Shown here: piece after piece, positions 24,331 to 32,837 of the stretch
Layout: the number at the start of each line of letters is the position of its first letter
Position numbering within the stretch: position 1 is the stretch's first letter
NCBI RefSeq assembly: GCF_030817655.1
Contig: NZ_JAUSZM010000003.1
Coordinates: 5,084,001-5,148,000 of the forward strand
DNA length: 64,000 nucleotides
Reading direction: 5' to 3'
Source: Streptomyces sp. V4I2
Lineage (GTDB): Bacteria; Actinomycetota; Actinomycetes; Streptomycetales; Streptomycetaceae
Position numbers and translations under genes: made by a program
The notes under the pieces: generated by a model
The model's database searches: none
Seen by the model: only the letters and a program-made list of their open reading frames with translations
Told to the model about the DNA's origin: nothing

Positions 24331-25461
24331 TCAGGACAGGGACTTCAGCGCCGCCGCGTCGTACGGCTTCAGCTCGTCGAAGCGGTCGGCGAGGACCTTC
24401 GCCGCCCACTCCGGGTCCTGGAGCAGGGCGCGGCCCACGGCGATCAGGTCGAACTCCTCGGCCTCCAGGCGGTCGAGCAGGTCGTCGATGCCCTTGACCG
24501 GGGCGCCCTCGCCCTGGAAGCCCTTGATGAAGTCGCCGTCGAGGCCGACCGAGCCGACGGTGATGACGGGCTTGCCGGTGAGCTTCTTGGTCCAGCCGGC
24601 CAGGTTGAGGTCCGAGCCGTCGAACTCGGGGAGCCAGTAGCGGCGGGTGGAGGCGTGGAAGGCGTCGACGCCGGCCGCGGCGAGCGGGGCGAGGATCGAC
24701 TCCAGCTCCTCGGGGGTCTCGGCGAGGCGGGCGCGGTAGGCCTCCTGCTTCCACTGGGAGTAGCGGAAGATGACCGGGAAGTCGGGCGAGACGGTCTCGC
24801 GGACCGCCGCCACGAGCTCCTCGGCGAACCTGGCGCGGGCCACCGGGTCGCCGCCGTAGGCGTCGGTACGGCGGTTGGTGCCCGCCCACAGGAACTGGTC
24901 GACGAGGTAGCCGTGGGCGCCGTGGAGCTCCACGCCGTCGAAGCCGATGCGCTCGGCGGCCGCGGCGGCCTCGGCGAACGCGCCGATGACGTCGTCCAGG
25001 TCCCGCTGGGTCATCGCCTTGCCGGTGGGCTCGTCGGCGCCGAGGCGCAGCCCGGAGGGGCCGACGGCGGGGGCGTCGGCGTAGGGCGGCTGGCCCTGCT
25101 CGCGCACCATGCCGATGTGCCACAGCTGCGGCACGATGGTGCCGCCCGCCGCGTGCACGTCGGCGGCGACCTTCGCCCAGCCCGCGAGCTGCTCCTCGCC
25201 GTGGAAGCGCGGGATGCTGTCGCTCTGCCCCGCCGACTCGTGGCCGACGTAGGTGCCCTCGGTGACGATCAGGCCGACGCCCGCGGCGGCGCGGCGCGCG
25301 TAGTACGACGCCACGTCCGCGCCCGGGATGCCGCCCGGGGAGAACGCGCGGGTCATGGGCGCCATCGCGATGCGGTTCGGGACGGTGAGGCCGTTGATCG
25401 CAGTCGGCCGGGAGAGGATACGGGCCGCGCGGGAGGTGGACTCGGCGGTGGTGGCGGTCAC
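24331..25461 (-). CDS. Old-yellow-enzyme family NADH:flavin oxidoreductase
   Basis: GTG 25461 has GAGGAG eight bases upstream and gives 376 residues. The FMN barrel is marked by TVPNRIAMAPMTRAF near the N terminus, IVPQLWHIG, and GFDGVELHGAHGYLVDQFLW, the OYE phosphate and active-site region with the His/His pair. VITVGSVGLDGDFIKG and DLIAVGRALLQDPEW bind the FMN phosphate. It likely reduces activated C=C bonds with NAD(P)H. A 30-base palindrome upstream may be its operator. Confidence 0.92.
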   Translation of the reverse strand: MTATTAESTSRAARILSRPTAINGLTVPNRIAMAPMTRAFSPGGIPGADVASYYARRAAAGVGLIVTEGTYVGHESAGQSDSIPRFHGEEQLAGWAKVAADVHAAGGTIVPQLWHIGMVREQGQPPYADAPAVGPSGLRLGADEPTGKAMTQRDLDDVIGAFAEAAAAAERIGFDGVELHGAHGYLVDQFLWAGTNRRTDAYGGDPVARARFAEELVAAVRETVSPDFPVIFRYSQWKQEAYRARLAETPEELESILAPLAAAGVDAFHASTRRYWLPEFDGSDLNLAGWTKKLTGKPVITVGSVGLDGDFIKGFQGEGAPVKGIDDLLDRLEAEEFDLIAVGRALLQDPEWAAKVLADRFDELKPYDAAALKSLS

Positions 25462-25521
25462 AGTGAGGGCTCCTCGGAGGGGTCGGGGACGTCGAGCGGT
25501 CATGGAACACGGGGACATTCC

Positions 25522-25551
25522 GGACGGTATGTGCATACGCATTCACCGTCC
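25522..25551. promoter_or_regulatory. Palindrome upstream of the OYE-family gene
   Basis: GGACGGT (25522-25528) and ACCGTCC (25545-25551) are perfect inverted arms around an AT-richer core, atgtgcatacgcattc. The site is centred about 75 bases before the GTG start, a usual place for a TetR/MarR-type operator. No regulator gene is adjacent. Confidence 0.45.
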
Positions 25552-25620
25552 TCCCTGCCCAACCCCGACCGCCCCACCCGGCATTCCGCCGCCCCGCCGA
25601 CAACCTCTGTGACCCCGGAC

Positions 25621-25670
25621 ACGCCGGAGGGCGGCACCCCCTGCTTCCAGGGAGTGCCGCCCTCGGCGTC
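25621..25670 (-). terminator. Terminator after groEL2
   Basis: A long hairpin (arms acgccg-gagggcggcac-ccctg and cagggagtgccgccctcggc) sits about 43 bases past the groEL2 stop. It has small bulges and a cttc-type loop. It serves groEL2 and probably protects the divergent side too. Confidence 0.8.
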
Positions 25671-25712
25671 GTACAGCGATGTGCTGCGATGAACTCGTGA
25701 TCCCCGGAAGGA

Positions 25713-27338
25713 TCAGAAGTCCATGTCACCGCCCGGCATGCCGCCGCCGGCCGGGGCAGCGCCCGCCTTCTCCGGCTTGTCGGCGATGACGGCCTCGGTG
25801 GTGAGGAACAGCGCGGCGATGGAGGCGGCGTTCTGCAGGGCAGAGCGCGTCACCTTCGCCGGGTCGATGATGCCTTCGGCGATCATGTCGACGTACTCAC
25901 CGGTCGCGGCGTTCAGGCCGTGGCCGACGGGAAGGTTGCGCACCTTCTCGACGATGACGCCACCCTCGAGACCACCGTTGACGGCGATCTGCTTGAGCGG
26001 GGCCTCCAGGGCGAGCTTCACGGCGTTGGCGCCGGTCGCCTCGTCACCCTCGAGGTCCAGCTTCTCGAAGACCGAGGAGGCCTGGAGCAGGGCCACGCCA
26101 CCACCGGCGACGATGCCCTCCTCGACGGCCGCCTTCGCGTTGCGAACGGCGTCCTCGATGCGGTGCTTGCGCTCCTTGAGCTCGACCTCGGTCGCGGCAC
26201 CGGCCTTGATGACGGCCACGCCGCCCGCGAGCTTCGCCAGGCGCTCCTGGAGCTTCTCGCGGTCGTAGTCGGAGTCGCTGTTCTCGATCTCGGCGCGGAT
26301 CTGGTTGACCCGGCCCTGAACCTGCTCGGAGGAGCCGGCACCGTCGACGATGGTGGTCTCGTCCTTGGTGATGACGACCTTGCGGGCACGGCCCAGAAGG
26401 TCGATCGAGGTGTTCTCCAGCTTGAGGCCGACCTCCTCGGAGATGACCTCGCCGCCGGTGAGGATGGCGATGTCGTTCAGCATCGCCTTGCGGCGGTCAC
26501 CGAAGCCCGGAGCCTTGACGGCGACGGACTTGAAGGTGCCACGGATCTTGTTGACGACCAGGGTCGACAGGGCCTCGCCCTCGACGTCCTCGGCGATGAT
26601 CAGCAGCGGCTTGCCCGACTGCATGACCTTCTCGAGGAGCGGGAGCAGGTCCTTGACGGCGCCGATCTTGGAGTTGGCGATGAGGATGTAGGGGTCGTCG
26701 AGCGACGCCTCCATCCGCTCCATGTCGGTGGCGAAGTACGCCGAGATGTAGCCCTTGTCGAAGCGCATACCCTCGGTGAGCTCAAGCTCAAGACCGAAGG
26801 TCTGGGACTCCTCGACGGTGATGACGCCTTCCTTGCCGACCTTGTCCATCGCCTCGGCGATGAGCTCGCCGATCTGGGTGTCGGCGGCGGAGATGGAGGC
26901 CGTGGAGGCGATCTGCTCCTTGGTCTCGACATCCTTGGCCTGCTCGAGCAGGGCACCGGAGACGGCCTCGACGGCCTTCTCGATACCGCGCTTGAGGGCC
27001 ATGGGGTTGGCGCCGGCGGCTACGTTGCGCAGACCCTCGCGCACGAGCGCCTGGGCGAGCACGGTCGCCGTGGTCGTTCCGTCGCCTGCGACGTCGTCCG
27101 TCTTCTTGGCGACTTCCTTGACCAGCTCGGCGCCGATCTTCTCGTACGGGTCCTCGAGCTCGATCTCCTTGGCGATGGAAACACCATCGTTGGTGATCGT
27201 GGGCGCGCCCCACTTCTTCTCGAGGACGACGTTGCGGCCCTTGGGGCCAAGGGTGACCTTGACGGCGTCGGCGAGCTGGTTCATCCCGCGCTCGAGACCG
27301 CGCCGTGCCTCCTCGTCGAACGCGATGATCTTGGCCAT
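25713..27338 (-). CDS. groEL2: Chaperonin GroEL2 (60-kDa)
   Basis: This is a 541-residue chaperonin from ATG 27338. It has AKIIAFDEEARRGLERGMNQ, VTLGPKGRNVVLEKKWGAP, the ATP-binding DVAGDGTTTATVLA, and a C terminus ending in GGMPGGDMDF. A Gly-Gly-Met tail is usual for the folding-competent GroEL2 of Streptomyces. No groES precedes it, as expected for the solitary groEL2 locus (S. coelicolor SCO4296, as I recall). A CIRCE element upstream indicates repression by HrcA. It folds proteins in the cytoplasm. Confidence 0.98.
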   Translation of the reverse strand: MAKIIAFDEEARRGLERGMNQLADAVKVTLGPKGRNVVLEKKWGAPTITNDGVSIAKEIELEDPYEKIGAELVKEVAKKTDDVAGDGTTTATVLAQALVREGLRNVAAGANPMALKRGIEKAVEAVSGALLEQAKDVETKEQIASTASISAADTQIGELIAEAMDKVGKEGVITVEESQTFGLELELTEGMRFDKGYISAYFATDMERMEASLDDPYILIANSKIGAVKDLLPLLEKVMQSGKPLLIIAEDVEGEALSTLVVNKIRGTFKSVAVKAPGFGDRRKAMLNDIAILTGGEVISEEVGLKLENTSIDLLGRARKVVITKDETTIVDGAGSSEQVQGRVNQIRAEIENSDSDYDREKLQERLAKLAGGVAVIKAGAATEVELKERKHRIEDAVRNAKAAVEEGIVAGGGVALLQASSVFEKLDLEGDEATGANAVKLALEAPLKQIAVNGGLEGGVIVEKVRNLPVGHGLNAATGEYVDMIAEGIIDPAKVTRSALQNAASIAALFLTTEAVIADKPEKAGAAPAGGGMPGGDMDF

Positions 27339-27482
27339 GTGAAGTGGTCCTCCCGGACAGGGGGTGGATTTCTCCGGACCGCGCTGGCGCCCGCGACGGA
27401 CGGCCTGCCTGCCTCGTGGTTCCTTGCCCCACATGGCCTGCGGGCCTCACCGACCCGGTCCTCGTTGTCACTCTCACCTTCA

Positions 27483-27509
27483 GAGTGCTAACGCCAATGA
27501 TTAGCACTC
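27483..27509 (-). promoter_or_regulatory. CIRCE operator (HrcA) of groEL2
   Basis: GAGTGCTAA (27483-27491), a nine-base spacer and TTAGCACTC (27501-27509) form the canonical CIRCE inverted repeat with no mismatch. It lies 145 bases before the groEL2 start. Confidence 0.97.
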
Positions 27510-27579
27510 GCCCCTGCCGAGTGCAAGCGCCTCTCGGAGGTCGGCACCTCCGCGCGGACCCGGCGCCGGACATGCCGAA

Positions 27580-27617
27580 GGGCTCGTAACCCATGACTCC
27601 CCATGGGATACGAGCCC
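27580..27617 (-). terminator. Terminator after the cold-shock gene
   Basis: GGGCTCGTAACCCATG and CATGGGATACGAGCCC pair over 16 positions with one mismatch and a six-base loop. It lies 42 bases past the stop of the cold-shock gene and insulates it from groEL2. Confidence 0.85.
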
Positions 27618-27658
27618 TCCGAAGAACAGAAGAACGTCGCTGTCAGTCGGCGCGTGCT

Positions 27659-27865
27659 TCAGCCGGTCGCCAGTCGGACCATGTCCGCCTGCGGCCCTTT
27701 CTGGCCCTGCGAGATCTCGAAATCAACCCGCTGGCCTTCCTCCAGGGTGCGGTAGCCGTCCATCTGAATCGCGCTGTAGTGGACGAAAACATCCGCACCA
27801 CCGTCGACCGCGATGAAGCCGTACCCCTTCTCCGCGTTGAACCACTTGACGGTGCCCTGAGCCAT
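27659..27865 (-). CDS. Cold-shock domain protein (CspA family)
   Basis: This 68-residue protein has both RNA-binding motifs: KGYGFIAV (RNP1) and DVFVHYSAI (RNP2). It starts AQGTVKWFNAEKG. GGGGAG precedes ATG 27865. It binds single-stranded RNA or DNA and melts RNA structure. It corresponds in place to one of the scoF-like genes of S. coelicolor. The 5' region is long, with a small hairpin near the ribosome-binding site. Confidence 0.95.
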   Translation of the reverse strand: MAQGTVKWFNAEKGYGFIAVDGGADVFVHYSAIQMDGYRTLEEGQRVDFEISQGQKGPQADMVRLATG

Positions 27866-27896
27866 GCCTAACTCCCCTATTACTGGCCCTTGCACA

Positions 27897-27915
27897 GATC
27901 CGCACTTCGCGGATC
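27897..27915 (-). promoter_or_regulatory. Hairpin in the cold-shock leader
   Basis: GATCCGC and GCGGATC pair around the loop acttc, 32 bases upstream of the cold-shock start codon. Cold-shock genes often carry structured leaders that change folding with temperature. That role here is inference. Confidence 0.5.
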
Positions 27916-27977
27916 CGGGTCAGACCTCACCGCCCACATGGTTGGGGGCGTGCGCCGGAACGCGTCGACCGCGGCCG

Positions 27978-28005
27978 AATGTATCTGTCCAACTGCCGTC
28001 TGCAA
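27978..28005 (-). promoter_or_regulatory. Candidate promoter of the cold-shock gene
   Basis: On the minus strand TTGCAG (28005-28000) and TACATT (27983-27978) are spaced by 16 bases, giving a leader of about 105 bases. The region 28016-28219 further upstream is unusually AT-rich for this genome and holds no gene that I can support. Confidence 0.4.
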
Positions 28006-28219
28006 CAGGTCAATCGGACGAGAATTCTGGACGCGCACGGTCCGGAATGTGGTGAGAATTCACCCGAATTCGGGGCAAGTCGGGCCCCACAAAAAGCACA
28101 AAAGCCGCGAAAGAAGCACACACTTTGGCTACTTCTTGTCGGGTGCAAGGTTGAATTCAAGGGCTTACGACCCGCAGGTCGGCATCGCGTTCCCCAACTG
28201 TACCGCGCTCAACCACATT

Positions 28220-28258
28220 GAATTGCCCCCTCCGCTTCTCTCACGGAGGGGGCAATTC
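28220..28258 (-). terminator. Terminator after the cysO/moaD-like gene
   Basis: GAATTGCCCCCTCCG and CGGAGGGGGCAATTC form a perfect 15-base stem with a nine-base loop, 39 bases past the stop of the sulfur-carrier gene. The symmetry means it may work both ways. Confidence 0.92.
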
Positions 28259-28296
28259 GTTGAACTCTCAGTAACCGCCGTTACCGACGGTAATGA

Positions 28297-28572
28297 TCAG
28301 CCTCCGGCAACGGCCGGAATGATGGAGACGCCGGCACCGTCCGGGGTCGCGGTCTCCAGTCCCTGCTCGAAGCGGACGTCGTCGTCGTTCACGTACACGT
28401 TGACGAACCGACGCAGCTTGCCCTGGTCGTCGAGCACGCGGGCGGCGATACCCGTGTGGTTCTTCTCCAGGTCACTGATGACCTCGGCGAGGGTGCCCCC
28501 CTCGGCGACGACCTCGGCCTTGCCGCCGGTGTAGGTGCGCAGGATGGTGGGGATGCGGACGGTAACGCTCAC
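28297..28572 (-). CDS. Ubiquitin-like sulfur carrier protein, CysO/MoaD/ThiS family
   Basis: GGAGG precedes GTG 28572, and the protein has 91 residues. The sequence (VTVRIPTILRTYTGGKAEVV, FVNVYVNDDDVRF, ending IIPAVAGG) is close to CysO of Mycobacterium, including the C-terminal Gly-Gly that is thiocarboxylated. CysO donates sulfur for cysteine synthesis with CysM and the Mec peptidase. Neither is adjacent here. The neighbour is thrC, so the partner must be elsewhere. MoaD or ThiS roles are less likely given the VNDDDVRF text. Confidence 0.88.
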   Translation of the reverse strand: MSVTVRIPTILRTYTGGKAEVVAEGGTLAEVISDLEKNHTGIAARVLDDQGKLRRFVNVYVNDDDVRFEQGLETATPDGAGVSIIPAVAGG

Positions 28573-28603
28573 GATTGAAACCTCCGGTCAGGGATACGGG
28601 CCT

Positions 28604-28672
28604 AGGGGCGCGGGACTGTATCGATATGCGGCTCCGCCGCGGGGCGCGACCAGCCCCCACCGGCCTGCAGCT
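28604..28672. repeat. Dispersed Streptomyces intergenic repeat (ggggcgcggga...gcgcgaccagcccc)
   Basis: Between cysO and thrC, the segments ggggcgcgggactgtatcga, gcggctccgccgcggggcgc and gaccagcccccaccggcctg match a repeat that I know to be scattered in Streptomyces genomes. A shorter relative lies at 36370-36415 inside nagA. Confidence 0.65.
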
Positions 28673-28682
28673 TGAAGACGGT

Positions 28683-29993
28683 CTAGACGAGCCCCGCCTC
28701 GCGGAACGACTCCAGGTTCGGACGAATGGTCGCAGTAAGCCCCGTACCCGCCACCGCATCCAACGTCTTCAGCCCGTCGCCGGTGTTCAGCACGACGGTG
28801 GTCAACGTCGGGTCCAGCAGCCCGTTCTCGATCAGCTTCTTCGCGACGCCGACCGTCACACCACCGGCGGTCTCCGCGAAGATGCCCTCGGTCCGCGCAA
28901 GGAGCTTGATCGCGTCGACGACCTGCTCGTCGTTGACGTCCTCCACCGCACCGCCCGTACGCCGCGCGATGTCGAGGACGTACGGCCCGTCCGCCGGGTT
29001 GCCGATGGCCAGCGACTTGGCGATGGTGTTCGGCTTCTGGGGCCGCACGACGTCGTGCCCGGCCTTGTAGGCGACGGACACCGGCGAGCAGCCCTCGGCC
29101 TGCGCGCCGAAGATCTTGTACGGCTTGTCCTCGACGAGCCCGAGCTTGATCAGCTCCTGCAGGCCCTTGTCGATCTTCGTGAGCTGGGAGCCGGAGGCGA
29201 TCGGGACGACCAGCTGGTCCGGCAGCTGCCAGCCGAGCTGCTCGCAGATCTCGTACGCCAGGGTCTTGGAGCCCTCGGCGTAGTACGGCCGCAGGTTGAC
29301 GTTGACGAAGCCCCAGCCCTCGCCGGCCGGGTCGCCGATCAGTTCGGAGCAGAAGCGGTTCACGTCGTCGTAGTTGCCCTCGATGCCGACGAGCTCGCCG
29401 CCGTAGATCGCGGCCATGACGACCTTGCCCTGTTCCAGGTCGTGCGGGATGAACACGCAGGAGCGGAAGCCGGCCCGGGCCGCCGCGGCGCCCACCGCAC
29501 CGGCCAGGTTGCCCGTGGAGGAGCAGGAGAGGGTGGTGAAGTCGAAGGCGCGGGCGGCCTCGATGGCCTGGGCGACGACGCGGTCCTTGAAGGAGTGCGT
29601 CGGGTTGCCGGAGTCGTCCTTGACGAAGAGCTTGCCGGCGTCGACACCCAGCTCGCGGGCGAGGTTGTCGGCCTTGACGAGCTTGGTCCAGCCGGGGTTG
29701 ATGTTGGGCTTGTCCGCCACGTCGGCCGGGACGGGCAGCAGCGGCGCGTAGCGCCAGATGTTCGCGGGTCCCGCCTCGATCTGCTTGCGGAGCTCCTCCG
29801 TGTCGTAGGCGGAGAAGTCGTACGCGATCTCGAGCGGGCCGAAACACTCCTCGCACGCGAAGACCGGGCCGAGGGGCACGCGGTGGCCGCATTCGCGGCA
29901 GCTGAGCGCTGCGGCGGGGCCGAGGTCGACGGGGGAGTCCGCGGGGACGTTCGCGGTGGTGTCCGTGGTGCTTGCAACAGTCTGCGCAGCCAT
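28683..29993 (-). CDS. thrC: Threonine synthase
   Basis: This is a 436-residue PLP enzyme that turns O-phosphohomoserine into threonine. It has an N-terminal zinc ribbon (Cys32 and Cys35 in CRECG, Cys47 and Cys50 in CEECFG). The PLP lysine is Lys136 in GNPTHSFKDRVV. CSSTGNLAGAVGAAAARAG binds the PLP phosphate. The start is ATG 29993, with GGAG unusually far upstream (about 20 bases). The gene stands alone, away from hom and thrB, as is common for this second type of ThrC. Confidence 0.95.
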   Translation of the reverse strand: MAAQTVASTTDTTANVPADSPVDLGPAAALSCRECGHRVPLGPVFACEECFGPLEIAYDFSAYDTEELRKQIEAGPANIWRYAPLLPVPADVADKPNINPGWTKLVKADNLARELGVDAGKLFVKDDSGNPTHSFKDRVVAQAIEAARAFDFTTLSCSSTGNLAGAVGAAAARAGFRSCVFIPHDLEQGKVVMAAIYGGELVGIEGNYDDVNRFCSELIGDPAGEGWGFVNVNLRPYYAEGSKTLAYEICEQLGWQLPDQLVVPIASGSQLTKIDKGLQELIKLGLVEDKPYKIFGAQAEGCSPVSVAYKAGHDVVRPQKPNTIAKSLAIGNPADGPYVLDIARRTGGAVEDVNDEQVVDAIKLLARTEGIFAETAGGVTVGVAKKLIENGLLDPTLTTVVLNTGDGLKTLDAVAGTGLTATIRPNLESFREAGLV

Positions 29994-30357
29994 GTGAGGC
30001 GAGGCCCTTTCTCCTCATCTTCCTCACGACGCATCTCGCCGTGAGACGGATTTGGCACCTTCCCTAGCCGGTAAGCCTCGCGAAAACGATCGTCACTGAT
30101 CGCTACGAGACCGGCTGGAGGGTTGCCGGGGCTTCATCGGGCCGTATCCCTCTGCCCCTCTGGATGAGCGGTATGTAGTTGTTGATCGTTGAAACGGAAC
30201 GCCGACCCCGACATGCGATGGTCATCAGCGTTGTTCAAGACTGTAACCGAAGGCCAGGACAGTTGAGATAGCCGTCCGAACCGCGAGATGGATCACATGT
30301 TCCACCAAGAGGCATGGATCACACGCTCGCCGAGAGAACGCAGAGGAGCCGCGCACC
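29994..30357. other. Gene-free gap between thrC and gpgS
   Basis: This 364-base divergent gap carries both promoters. I see direct repeats of atggatcaca near 30286 and 30314 and a GAGGAG before gpgS. There is no ORF, terminator or RNA gene that I can support. Confidence 0.5.
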
Positions 30358-31302
30358 GTGCTGAATGAGGTCGAGCGTTGGCTGAGCACTCGCTCCTGGT
30401 CGAAGACCGATCGCCCGCTCCACAAGATCCTGGCAGCGAAACGCGCCACGCGACAGTCGGTCAGTGTCGTGCTGCCCGCGCTCAACGAGGAGGAGACGGT
30501 CGGTGACATCGTCGCCGTGATCCGTCACGACCTCATGCAACAGGTCCCGCTCGTCGACGAGATCGTCGTCGTCGACTCGGGATCGACCGACCGCACCTCC
30601 GAGGTGGCAGCCGCCGCGGGGGCCCGGGTCGTCCACCGCGACGACATACTCCCCCGCATACCGATCGCCCCCGGCAAGGGCGAGGTGCTCTGGCGCTCGC
30701 TCCTGGCCACCAACGGCGACATCATCTGCTTCATCGACGCCGACCTGAAGGAGTTCTCCTCCGACTTCGTCTCCGGGATCGTGGGGCCGCTGCTCACCGA
30801 ACCCGGGGTCCAGCTGGTCAAGGGGATGTACGACCGTCCCCTCGGCGGCGCTGCCGGCCAGGGCGGCCGGGTCACCGAACTGATGGCCCGCCCGCTGCTG
30901 AACATGCACTGGCCGCAACTGGCCGGTTTCGTACAGCCGCTCGGCGGTGAGTACGCGGCCCGCCGCTCGCTCCTCGAACAGCTCCCCTTCCCGGTGGGCT
31001 ACGGGGTGGAGCTGGGCATGCTGGTCGACGCCCTGCACCTGGTGGGCCTCGACGCGCTCGCCCAGGTCGACGTCGGGGTGCGCAAGCACCGCCACCAGGA
31101 CGGCCAGGCACTGGGCCGCATGTCCGCCGCGATCTACCGCACGGCCCAGCTCCGGCTGGCCCGCGGGCACCTGATCCGTCCCTCCCTCACCCAGTTCGAG
31201 CGGGGCGAGGACGGCTTCGAGCCGCGCACCTACTCCGTGGACACGGAGGAGCGGCCGCCGATGGTGGAGATCGCGGAGTACGCGCATCGAAAGGTCGCCT
31301 GA
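30358..31302 (+). CDS. gpgS: Glucosyl-3-phosphoglycerate synthase (GT81)
   Basis: This is a 314-residue GT-A glycosyltransferase from GTG 30358, preceded by AGAGGAG. It has SVVLPALNEEETVGDIVAVI, VVDSGSTDRT, the metal-binding DADLKEFSSDFV and PLGGEYAARRSLLEQLPF. These match GpgS, which moves glucose from a nucleotide sugar to 3-phosphoglycerate. In mycobacteria the product starts methylglucose lipopolysaccharide. In Streptomyces the end product is not known to me. It is followed by a terminator and the trehalose genes. Confidence 0.88.
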   Translation: MLNEVERWLSTRSWSKTDRPLHKILAAKRATRQSVSVVLPALNEEETVGDIVAVIRHDLMQQVPLVDEIVVVDSGSTDRTSEVAAAAGARVVHRDDILPRIPIAPGKGEVLWRSLLATNGDIICFIDADLKEFSSDFVSGIVGPLLTEPGVQLVKGMYDRPLGGAAGQGGRVTELMARPLLNMHWPQLAGFVQPLGGEYAARRSLLEQLPFPVGYGVELGMLVDALHLVGLDALAQVDVGVRKHRHQDGQALGRMSAAIYRTAQLRLARGHLIRPSLTQFERGEDGFEPRTYSVDTEERPPMVEIAEYAHRKVA

Positions 31303-31318
31303 CCGGGTGTGTTCCGGC

Positions 31319-31347
31319 GTCCGGGGGCCCGTGTACGGCCCCCGGAC
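31319..31347 (+). terminator. Terminator after gpgS
   Basis: GTCCGGGGGCC and GGCCCCCGGAC form a perfect 11-base stem with the loop cgtgtac, 17 bases after the gpgS stop. Confidence 0.9.
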
Positions 31348-31393
31348 AGGCCCGAACGTTTGATTGTTTCCGGGCCGGGCTAGGTTGTGGCGT

Positions 31394-32813
31394 ATGGCTT
31401 CAACGCAGGCTGCTCGGAGTGCTGAGGTACTCGTCGCGTCCAACCGCGGCCCGGTTTCGTACGAAGTGCGCCCAGACGGTACGGGCGGCACGCTCCACGC
31501 CAAACGGGGTGGCGGCGGGCTGGTCTCGGGTCTGTCCGCCATCGGGTCCGACGCGGGCACGCTGTGGGTGTGCTCGGCGCTCGGCGACGGCGACCGCGAG
31601 GCGGTACGGCGCGGCGTCGGCGAGCCGGGCGTCCGCATGCTCGACATCCCTGCCGACGTGCACGCCGACGCGTACAACGGCATCGCCAACTCCGTGCTGT
31701 GGTTCGTCCACCACATGCTGTACCAGACCCCGCTGGAGCCGGTCTTCGACGCGGAGTTCCGGCGGCAGTGGGCGTCGTACGAGACGTACAACCGCGCGTT
31801 CGCCCAGGCGCTGGCGGAGGACGCGGCCGAGGGCGCGGCGGTCGTCGTGCAGGACTACCACCTCGCCCTGGTCCCGGGCATGCTCCGCGAGCTGCGCCCC
31901 GACCTGCGGATCGGCCACTTCTCCCACACGCCGTGGGCGCCGCCGGAGTACTTCCGGATGCTGCCGGACGACATCGCCGGCCAGCTCCTGCGCGGCATGC
32001 TCGGCGCGGACCGGCTGGGCTTCCTCACCCACCGCTGGGCGGACGCGTTCACCGCGTGCTGCACGGAGTTCGTCGGGGGACTCGGGGACACGCAGATCGG
32101 CGTGCACGGGCTGGGCGCGGACGCGGACTTCCTGCGGAAGCGGGCGCACGAGGCGGACGTCGAGGAGCGGATCGGGTCGCTGCGGGCGGAGATCGGCGAG
32201 GCGCCGGACGGAACCGCGCGGAGGGCGATCGTCCGGGTCGACCGCACCGAACTCTCCAAGAACATCGTGCGGGGCCTGCTCGCCTACCGGCAGCTGCTCG
32301 ACGACCAGCCCGAGTGGCGCGAGCGGGTGGTGCACGTGGCGTTCGCCTACCCGTCCCGCCAGGACCTCGCCGTGTACCGGGAGTACATGGCGGAGGTGCA
32401 ACGGCTGGCGGACGAGATCAACGCGGCGTACGGCACGCCGGGCTGGACCCCGGTCCTGCTGCACCTGAAAGACGACTTCGCCCGCTCCCTGGCCCGCGTA
32501 CCGTCTCGCCGACGTGGCCCTCGTCAACCCGATCCGGGACGGCATGAACCTCGTCGCGAAGGAGGTGCCGGTGGTCTCCGACGAGGGGTGCGTGTTGGTG
32601 CTGTCGCGGGAGGCGGGGGCGTTCGAGGAACTGGGCGAGGACGCGATCGCCGTCAACCCGTACGACGTGGTCGCGACGGCGGGCGCGCTGCACGCGGCGC
32701 TCGTCATGCCGGCGGGCGAACGGGCCGAGCGCACGAAGCGGCTCACCGCGGCGGCGACGGCCCTGCCGCCGGCGCAGTGGTTCCTGGAGCAGCTGGGTGC
32801 GCTGAAGGCCTGA
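31394..32813 (+). pseudogene. otsA: Trehalose-6-phosphate synthase with a one-base frameshift
   Basis: The GT20 protein starts at ATG 31394 (TAGGTT ends seven bases before it, so probably leaderless). It has VLVASNRGPVSYEV, KRGGGGLVSGL, VQDYHLALVPGML and FSHTPWAPPEYF. At 32491-32500 the text ggcccgcgta should read ggccgcgta to give DFARSLAAYRLADVALVNP. One extra C in the CCC at 32493-32495 shifts the frame. The +1 frame then carries the essential NPIRDGMNLVAKE and the true C terminus. As written, the product loses about 105 residues, including the sugar-nucleotide site, and gains a foreign tail. The cause is a real mutation or a sequencing error. Confidence 0.93.
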
Positions 32814-32837
32814 TCCCGGAGTCCTGATCCCGGGATC

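Noticed and set aside
25920..27491. 523-codon frame antisense to groEL2
   Set aside because: It mirrors the highly biased groEL2 codons. The sense strand is unmistakable GroEL.
32491..32500. Programmed frameshift in otsA
   Set aside because: There is no slippery heptamer, pseudoknot or upstream Shine-Dalgarno-like stimulator, and OtsA is not known to use recoding. A mutation or sequencing error is simpler.
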